A stretch of 28,897 nt of DNA from Brachionus koreanus (lineage: Eukaryota; Rotifera; Eurotatoria; Ploima; Brachionidae): assembly GCA_016987375.1 (NCBI GenBank), contig PJRA01000555.1:1389025-1417921 (forward strand). Direction: 5' to 3'. A program made the translations under genes and the position numbers. The notes beneath the pieces are model-generated. The model searched no databases. It was not told the DNA's origin and was given only the letters and a program-made list of their open reading frames with translations. Positions 1 through 8,500 of the stretch are shown piece by piece (positions within the stretch are counted from its first letter, which is position 1; every line of letters begins with the position of its first letter).

Positions 1-1
1 G

Positions 2-163
2 GTTCTACCATGGTGTGCCCGTTCACCAGATCTCAACCCAATCGAGAATTTATGGTCATACATGGATGCTAAAATGGTAAACACTAAAGTAACCTCAATT
101 GAGCATTTAAAAGAGGTTTTGCACAAAGAGTGGCTGTATAAGATAGTAAAAATTGATCATTAA
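2..163 (+). mobile_element. Tc1-like transposase, C-terminal fragment
   Basis: An open frame enters from the left edge and stops with TAA at 161-163. It reads through the motif SPDLNPIENLW, the signature around the third catalytic acidic residue (DDE, the E of PIEN) in Tc1/IS630-type transposases, followed by a short basic helix region typical of the end of these proteins. Only about 53 residues are visible, so I cannot say whether the whole copy is intact. The stop is followed by AT-rich sequence in which I could not define a terminal inverted repeat. It probably sits in a downstream intron of the minus-strand IP3 receptor gene, whose later exons must lie further left. Confidence 0.85.
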
Positions 164-578
164 AAGAGTTTTTCCTTTTTTATTTTCTAAAATACAGTAT
201 TTTAAATAGTCAGACAATAAAATTTAAATCTTCATTTTACACATTTACTTCGTCACTATTCTTTAACATTTCCCAAGCGGCCCAGTCGCACCACGTGTGC
301 GGGGGCAAGAACTACCACTACTACTACTACTACTACTATAAGTCTATGATCAGAGAAGAATTAAGAAAGCTTCTTTATGACATAAGTGAAAGTTTGACCA
401 AAATGAAGGACGACTAATTAAACGCCATAGTGCCAAATTAATTTCAAATATCTAATGCTTAAAAATAACTAATATAATCACTGTTTTTTGAGCTATTAGC
501 TCTAAGTTTGCTAATAAATTTTTATTCTTTTAATTACAAATTGATAATAAAATATTTTAAACTAAATAAATAAATTAC
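164..578. other. Non-coding stretch, IP3R intron sequence with a possible LINE 3' tail
   Basis: This is presumably intron 11 of the IP3 receptor gene. Most is AT-rich filler. At about 260-310 the base composition rises sharply and runs into an ACT/CTA microsatellite (311-338). A GC-richer patch ending in a trinucleotide tail resembles the 3' ends of other LINE fragments in this window, so a LINE 3' end in plus orientation is a reasonable inference. A plus-strand frame continues from the microsatellite to a TAA at 415-417; I do not recognise it and found no IP3R exon here. Confidence 0.45.
311..338. repeat. ACT/CTA trinucleotide microsatellite
   Basis: Nearly perfect (ACT)n with one ACC variant unit. 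It directly follows a GC-richer patch and may be the microsatellite tail of a LINE. The plus-strand LINE at 15541 ends in a decayed version of the same motif near 16005. Confidence 0.85.
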
Positions 579-2588
579 TTTGCTTTGAAATTTACATCAA
601 ACGAAGGATTTTTGAAGCTTGAGTTTGATTGAAATACAAAAGACGGATGTTGAACAACATCTAAAAGAATTTGGCCTTCATCAATTAGCTTACAATTCAT
701 CTTTTTCTCCAGCAATTCCAATAGACTCTTTAAAAAAAAAAATTAATAAATTTATCTAGATCTAGTAAAAATTCAAAGTTCAACTTGATAAGATTCGTTG
801 ACCAAACGAGAGTCATCTGTATCGTAATCAAAGCTTTTGGGCTTTTGATCCGAGTTGACACACGATTCGTTTACGTTGGCAAAAGGCGTAAAGTTAAGCA
901 AACACATTTTTGAATTATTTCTGTTTAATTTAGTCTTTGGCTCAGCGGTAATACGTGACTCGGTCGCCAGAGAGCTGGCTACTGACGAGCGTCGTCTATG
1001 CATTGTATTCTGTACCGATTTGGTCAAGTTATCAATATTCTCAAAGCTCTTTGTTGAACTTATTTCATTTAGACCCAAAATTTTGCTTTTTTCTTGCATC
1101 ACACTCAACAAAAAATTTATGCTAGACATTCTTTTTTCACCAATTGCTTTAAATTTGCTCAATTGATTCAATTTTGTATACAAATTTTTAGACACATTTA
1201 ATTTTATCTTTTAAATAAAACAATTAAAAAAAAAAAAAATTTTTTTCTTCTTTTATTTTAAAATCAAAAACCTGATTTGAAGGCACATAGTTAAATTGTG
1301 AACTGGTAAAAAATCCAATAATCACTTCGACAAAAGTGTCCATAACATAACTATCCAAAAGAGTATCCCGGTCATTTTTGATTGATTTGCCAACATTAGC
1401 AATTACTTTGCTTAAATCTTTGCCAAAGCTGTCAAATATAGACCATATGTAACTTTGAGAAAATATTTCTTTGCTCTCATTTTCGGTGTCTATGTAAACA
1501 TGGTACAAAAATTTTGCATATACATCTTTGATTTTAATCAAACAATTATCACTAGTCATCACTTTAGAAACATCTTCAAGAGACAAAAGCGAATGACACT
1601 TTATTTCGCTAAAAGTATTCTTTCCATAAGTACAATTGACTAGGACTTGGACCAAATTAAGATTGAACACAATAAGCGGATGTTGTTCGCATCTGTCACT
1701 TTGACTCTTCATCAAATTGCATAGTTCATCAATGCACTCATTGGCAATGTGAATTATTTCCGAATTCATCAATTCAGTTATGATTATATCTTGATTTTTT
1801 TTAATCTCTTGACCATCGACTACACAAATAGTCTGAAGAAATTCCAAATAAGCAATTTTTGACTCTTCTAGATTTTGATTTTCAATGCCGTGGAGAAAAT
1901 TTTGCACTAGCCGCTCATCTATGCTGTTACACAACGCAGCATTTTCTTTAAATATGTAATTAGCAGTTAGAGCTTCCCATTCGTTTGATGGATAGTGGGA
2001 AAAGTCTAGCAAATCGTGAAGCAAAGTTTGATTGTGACTGTTGGCATAGCAGAAATTTTGCAGAAATTCATGTGCAGAACGCATTATTATTCTCATTCGT
2101 TTGTCTTCTTTTTTTTCATAGGATATTTTGGTCAAGTCCAAAACAATGTTGTGTACGCCCATGTTGCGCAAAAGTCGTTGGTCATTTTTGCGCGCCTTTT
2201 TCCCACTCTTAGTCTCATGGCAACAAAATTTGGTCAATGTGCACAAAATTATGTACAATTCTTTGTATTTTTCTACAGATGATTTATCCATTTTGGGATC
2301 CATGTTTTCAAATTGCTGCAATACATGATCATCATAGCTTTCAAAAGAAGTTTTGCACGATTGATGCGCCAGTCTAGGCCTAGTCTTTTCACTTCCATCA
2401 ACAGGTCTAGCTTCTTTGTTGAAATTGTCCATTAGGTTAATGTTCAAATGAGTCGATGTGCGTCTAAGCGATTCTTTTTTTTTGTACACCCATAGTTCTG
2501 ATTGTTCCACCAGTAGTCTAAGACGCTCAATGCCGATCTTTATTTTGTTATAGTTGGTCACATCCTCGTCAGAAACCAGCAATTGGAT
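579..2588 (-). CDS. ITPR: IP3 receptor exons 9-11: regulatory solenoid with PKA-type site
   Basis: Exon 9 (439 codons, residues 1187-1625) opens [17 protein letters not shown] and contains [42 protein letters not shown] and [13 protein letters not shown], all characteristic of IP3 receptors. Exon 10 (1626-1766) is divergent but aligns through [15 protein letters not shown] with the mammalian type-1 receptor segment containing the RRDS protein kinase A site. Exon 11 (1767-1815) holds [15 protein letters not shown], matching the conserved LVDVLHRPELLF segment. Between the PKA-type site and exon 11 lies an insertion of several tens of residues not present in vertebrates. Exon 11 ends in phase 2 at a GTAAT donor and the gene continues left. 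Exon 11 has the least support because it is short. Confidence 0.9.
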
Positions 2589-5500
2589 CTAAATTTTAAA
2601 TAGCTTTTAATGTCTAGCTTTTATTAAAAAGTTTAAATTATTCAAGAAAATTATTTGGTTTTTTTTTGGTAAATTTTCAGACCAACATTACAGAATATTT
2701 CAATTTTATAGTTTTAATTTTTGAAAAAATTTTTTGCCTCAAAATTACGTTCTTTCTATCATAGGACTTTAATTTGATAAAAACATTTTACTACTTGTTT
2801 TACTGATTTTGGAAAAAAAAAAGAAATTTTTTTAATTCGATTAAGAGAGTAAAGTTTACCAAAGTTTTTGACTAATTGTATTTTTTCACTAAAATTTCTT
2901 AATCTAATTTTACTTAAATTCCAAAAAAATTTATTATTATGCCAACAATTATTATTTAAACTAATTTTTCGAAATAGTTTTGTAAATTCTCAATGCTCAA
3001 TGCTTTAAAAAATTTTGAGAAAAAATTTTTATTTTAGTTTTGCTATTTTTAGAAGCAATCATTATGGAAATGAATCAAAACATAGAAGAAAATAAAACAT
3101 AGAATCATACATTGTAGAAAAAATTTAACATAGAATTAAATTAATTAATTGCATGTACTTAATTGAAAAATAGAAATTGTAGCTTATTTAGAAAATCGTT
3201 CTTTAATCGTTTAATTATTTGAATTAAATAATGAAATGTCACCTTTTTTAAGCTTAATAAATTGAAAAATAAATAAAAAAAATCTGAAAATATTAAATGA
3301 TTTTTTTCAAGATTTAAATTTTGCCCTTCTGGAATCAAATCAGGATTTATTAGGTGACTTAATTACTTTTGCGATGGTCAAAGCGGAAATTTTCTTGAAC
3401 ACCTTAATGGAATTGCACACAATTTTATTAACTTAAAAAAATATTAAAATTTAAAATTTTTACCAAAACTATTATATTGTAAACTAATTATCAAAATAAA
3501 AAACTTTTCTATGTTTTAATTATCTATGTTTTTTCAGGTAAAAAAAATTCTACATAATTTTCTATTCTATGTTTTGATACACAGCCATCATTGTATCGAT
3601 AGAAGATGTTCATACTTTTAGAGAAGGGTTACCATTGTCTCAATTTATTGAACGTTTTAAAATTATATTAAATCGATTTTCCACAGATAAATTAAGTTTG
3701 AAAAAATATGCATATTATTGTAATTGCTTTACATAAAAAATCAACAACAATAATACAGTTATAGGTTCAAGACTCTAAGGTTCAAAAAGGAAAAAAGTCT
3801 CAAGATTGGCATATAGTACAAATGAATTGATCTTTTTTATTTCTATTTTGTGGTATTATTTATATTGTTTATGAAATTTTATAATAAATCTTTATTTTTG
3901 AAATTTTATAAAGAAATTTTTTTGATACAATTAAAAAACATTAAACATTTAGTAAAATTGGTGCTTTGTTGGCATTGTGAAATTTCATACAAAACTTCCA
4001 GTACAAAAAGTAAAAAATCTTATAACTTCTTTTCTAATAGTCATAAATTTATTCTGCAGATGAAACAAAGTGAAACAACTGTTGTTTCACCTATTGTGCA
4101 ATTTTAGCAAAATACCACTCAAAAAACGACAGTTGTTTCACTTTGTTTCATCTGCAGAATAAATTTATGACTATTATAACAGTACTTATAAAATTTTTTA
4201 CTTTTTGTACTGGAAGTTTTGTATGAAATTTCTCAATGTCTGCTTTGTTCAGAAGTTTAATCACTATAAAATTAACATGCCAAAGTTTTTCTTGATTTGA
4301 AAAATTCAGATATTCAAAGAAACATTAAAACCTGTTGGAAAATTCTTAAAAAAATTCTCTTGATGAACGGTTTTTCAGACGAATCATTACTTGTGATGAG
4401 AAGTGGATCTATTTTCGAAATTATGATAAAAAATGAATGGTTTTATTAATCTCAGCCAGTCTGTCAGTCATGAAAAGAGAGCGCTTTGAAAAAAATATGA
4501 TGTTGAGGGTTTTGTGGCATTTCCAAGAAGTAATGTGCACTTCAGCTGTTTCAATTAGATTAAAAGTATGCTTCATTTCAAGAAAAATATACTTCTTTTT
4601 ATTAACTGAAAGTTAACTTTGTTTCTTTAAGAATGCCAGACCTCTTACAGCTAAAAAAACAATCGCAAAAATAGAACAACTGGAAGGGATGAAGCTTCTT
4701 CATCATCCATATCATATAACCCAGATCTTTTTCCTTCTTATTATCATCTTTTTCGCTCAATGGCTCATTTTCAAACCAAGGCCAAGTTGAAGAAGTGGGT
4801 CCTTTTTCTTTAAGTTTCAAAGTTTATCAACAGGCTAGTACTCATTCTTCAAGAGACTGATTAACACTTCACTTATTAAAATCACTATTAAAAATAATTA
4901 TTTTTGATGAAAAAAAAATAACGAAAAATTATAAAATTGAAAAGTAATTTTTGATTTAATTGTTATTCGAAAACATTTAACAACAGGGTATTTAAGTTAA
5001 AACAATTCAAATTTTGAAACAAAATCTACATTAACTGATCTCTTGATCACAAAGGAATTTATTAATCTTGAATAAAAATAAATTTTTTTTTCTTGTTAGT
5101 TCAAACAGCTATATATGTTTTATTTGTAAAAAGTTGCCTTGACAAAGAAACTGCTAAAATATTAGCCATGAAATAAATACATAAAATATTGAGGACCAAA
5201 TTTTAAAGATTAAAGAAAAAATGAGACAAATTAATTTTTCTGTGCTAGTCTGGTCGAATTAAATGACCATTTTAATTGTTTTAAAGATAATTTAATTCAC
5301 AAAAAAAAATAGAATACCTGTTTTAAAGCCGAAATGGTTTCGGTTATTTGATTAAAATGTCTGAATAAAAGCCTAAGTGATTGAGTGACCAATTGAGGGT
5401 ATTCGTGCATGATTAACTTGAGCATTACTCTAAGGAATTTTTGTCCACCTGAACCATCTAGATCTAAGTCTGTCAAATCATTATCACCACAAAACAACTT

Positions 5501-8500
5501 GTCTGCTTCTTTTAACATTTCTTCTAGATCTTTATCCTCATTTACGAAGTGATTAAAAAATTGCTCAAATTTTTGCTTGTTCAAGTTTTGACAAAATAAT
5601 TTCTTAAACACACTCAATAGATAAGTAAGCCTGTAGTCCAAGCGAACATTCAGAATAAACTTAAACAAAAAAAAATTAATTTTTTCTCATTCTTAAAATA
5701 TTCAAAATTTACTTCCAATATGTCCAAAATTTTAAGCTTAATCTCATAAATTGTGTTCACATGATCATCAATTGAGTTAGCCTTGCCAAATCTGGATTCA
5801 TTTTCAACTCTATCTGTAACAATAAATGAATTTATCATATTTGAACTGGGCAGAATGACCGGACTGAATATTTTTTGATCAAATTTTGCTTCTTTAGAAA
5901 AAAAAAATTTTTTTTCCAAAAATATTTTTAAATAAAATTTTACTATCAGATTTTTTTTTATCAAAATTTGAATAAGTCACAAATTGGTCATTGTCTAGCA
6001 GTTCAAGTAAAACTCTGGTTAAATCAAGCAAATTTTTAAAGCTATAAAATCCAAAATAGATTAAATTTTTTGCCAAATTGATCACTTCAAAAGTAAGCTT
6101 ATTTTGTTCAGAGTTGCCAAATGGTGATGCTTGTGAAACAATTTTTAGCAAATAATCTTCAGCAAAATTGATGAGAGATTTGAATTTTTTGTTTATAGAA
6201 GTGGGCCGATTGGGAGTAGAAGAGATTGATGAACCAAGCAGGGTAGTGGCACTAGCATTGGCTTCATTAATATCATGTAGACTGCTAATGCCGAGCTCGT
6301 TTATTTCGGCAGTTAAATTTTTTCTCGAACTTTTGCGGCAGGTTTGCTTTGGTGTCTTGACATTTTGTCTGGTTCTGGTTTTGTCTAAAATGTCCTCTTC
6401 ATTGTAAACATTGTCATAGCTTTCAATGTCGACCGAGGAAGCTATTTGCATCCAGAGACGTGCATAGCCAACCGGCATTACTAACTCCTGGGGCTCTCTG
6501 TCAACGTGCAGATGAAGCATTAGCCGACTAAATGACGATCTCAGATCATAGCTAATATTTTCGTCTTTCATGCATCTACAAAAATTTTAATTAAAAATAA
6601 ATTTTTTTTTTCTATATTTTTTAAAAAATTAAAATTTTTTTTTTTTTTTTTTACTTCAAAATGGTATCAAGGGTCAAAGAAGGGCTTAGTTCTTCGATAG
6701 CCAGATATTGTCTGTTCAAACACATATTTGAAAAAAGATTCAACTGAAAGCGGTAGTATTCGTGCAAATTGGTGTTCTCGACATAAATGTCTTTGTTTAG
6801 TTCTTGTATTGGTAGAATCATGTCGTTCCAGTAGAGCAAAACTTCCTCGCTTGTAAAATTGGTCAGATTTTTTTTTCCAATATGAAGACTATTGTTGTTA
6901 AGATCTTCAATGAGTGTTGGCGAATTGTACAAATGAATGCCAGATCTATGCTCTGTGTTTATGACAGTCGAGTTAAATTTAAAATTTTGAATATTGGAAT
7001 TTAAATCTATGGACAGTCTTGAACGATTAGTGTTGAGATCAAACTCATCAAAATTTTCCAGCATTGTGCGATCATGAAATTCAAGTCTTAAGAATTGAAA
7101 AAAAAAAGTAGAAAATTTTTTTTAAAAATTTTTTCAGTCTCAACTTTGTTTTTATTAGAATTGATGAATTTTCAGAATTTTTAAGCAAAACATTACAAAT
7201 GAGCTCTTGGGTGTTGGCTATTGCTTCGTTATTGGCAACGCATAAATCGGACAAATACTCTAAGAATTTAAAATCTTTTTTTATTTGTATTAGCTTGACA
7301 AATGTATCGATTTCTTTGCGTGTTATGTGTTTCTCCAAAAGCTGACGATTACTGTGCAGCAATGCCGTAATTGTCTCTTCAGCCAGTACATCACATCCGA
7401 TATGATTTTGCATCAAACCAAATTGCTTAGCTATGTACTCCTTAAATAAAAATTTTTTAGTTTTTTTTTTACTAGTCTGATTTTTGTATGTTTAAAATTT
7501 TCATGTGACAAAAAAAAATTATTTTTTATTATTTGAATTAAAACGAAAAAAAATTTTTAAAGTTCTAGAACTTGTTCTACAAAAAACAGAATAATTGCAG
7601 ACACAAATTTTGAAGGATACAATTTTCTATCAGCTGATTCATTTGTTAACAGTTCTTCAGACAGATAATTACTTGCGATGAGAAGTTATGGTAAAATAAA
7701 ATCAATGGTTGGACTCATCTCAACCAACTCAGCTAGGTGATACAAATCTTGCATCAGCTGTTATAATTTTCAGAACAATTTTTAGAAAAAAAATTTTTTA
7801 ATTTAAAATTTTTGTTTTATTTTTTTGTTACAACATTAAGAGCGCCTATTTTGGAATAAAATTTTCATTTTTGCTGAACAAAAACAGCTTCTATTCAGTT
7901 CTTTCTACAAATAGGCAGCCGTTTGGGAGTTTGAACACGCATTTAGATTTCAAAGGTCATTTGACTTTTTTTGTTTAATTACAATAAAATTTTATATTTG
8001 TTTAAGCTAAAAAATATTTGAAGGAGATGCGCCCGATTGGAGTCAACATTGGGAAAGAAACACCAAATCTCATCAAACAGCTGAAGCAACTTGGCTTTAT
8101 GATTGTCTTTAAAAGTTTTTTTATTAGTCACCTTGATTATAACAGTCTCTATAGATTAACTTGGAAAACCACAGTAGAGAAAATTCACACAGGAGCATGA
8201 AAAATAAACAAAATGTCCAAGTTGCATTAAGATGTTGGAGGCAAAGATACACACATTCAAAAAATTATTTTTCTTATTCATTCAATCATTTAATAAATCA
8301 ATAAAAAATATATATAAAGTATTTATTTATTTATTTAAAATATAATTTAGGCAGAGCCTTGGTCGGTTGGAATGGAGACTTAGTCCTTCCTTTCAGCCAC
8401 ATAAAAATATTTTTGAATAACAAAACTTGTTTTGAGAGAATGTTTGGTTAGATTAGAGTTGAATTTTAAATTTAGCTGTGAATTTTACCAAAATGATTTG

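Larger units (their letters stand above)
2589..5317 (-). other. Large IP3R intron 8 holding repeats
   Basis: This intron has a GTATTC donor at 5317 and a TTTAG acceptor at 2589. The sequence is AT-rich with long A and T runs. Recognisable contents are a weak inverted-repeat element (about 3055-3600), a long hairpin (3972-4240) and a mariner relic (about 4340-4830). I see no additional IP3R exon: the protein joins without a gap from SALKQ to [10 protein letters not shown] across it. Confidence 0.85.

Noticed and set aside
855..1166. Plus-strand frame over IP3R exon 10, and similar frames over the other exons
   Set aside because: These are shadows of the minus-strand coding exons.
8018..8200. 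60-codon plus-strand frame in the IP3R intron
   Set aside because: I found no family resemblance; single short frames of this size occur by chance, and the sequence lies among repeat scraps.
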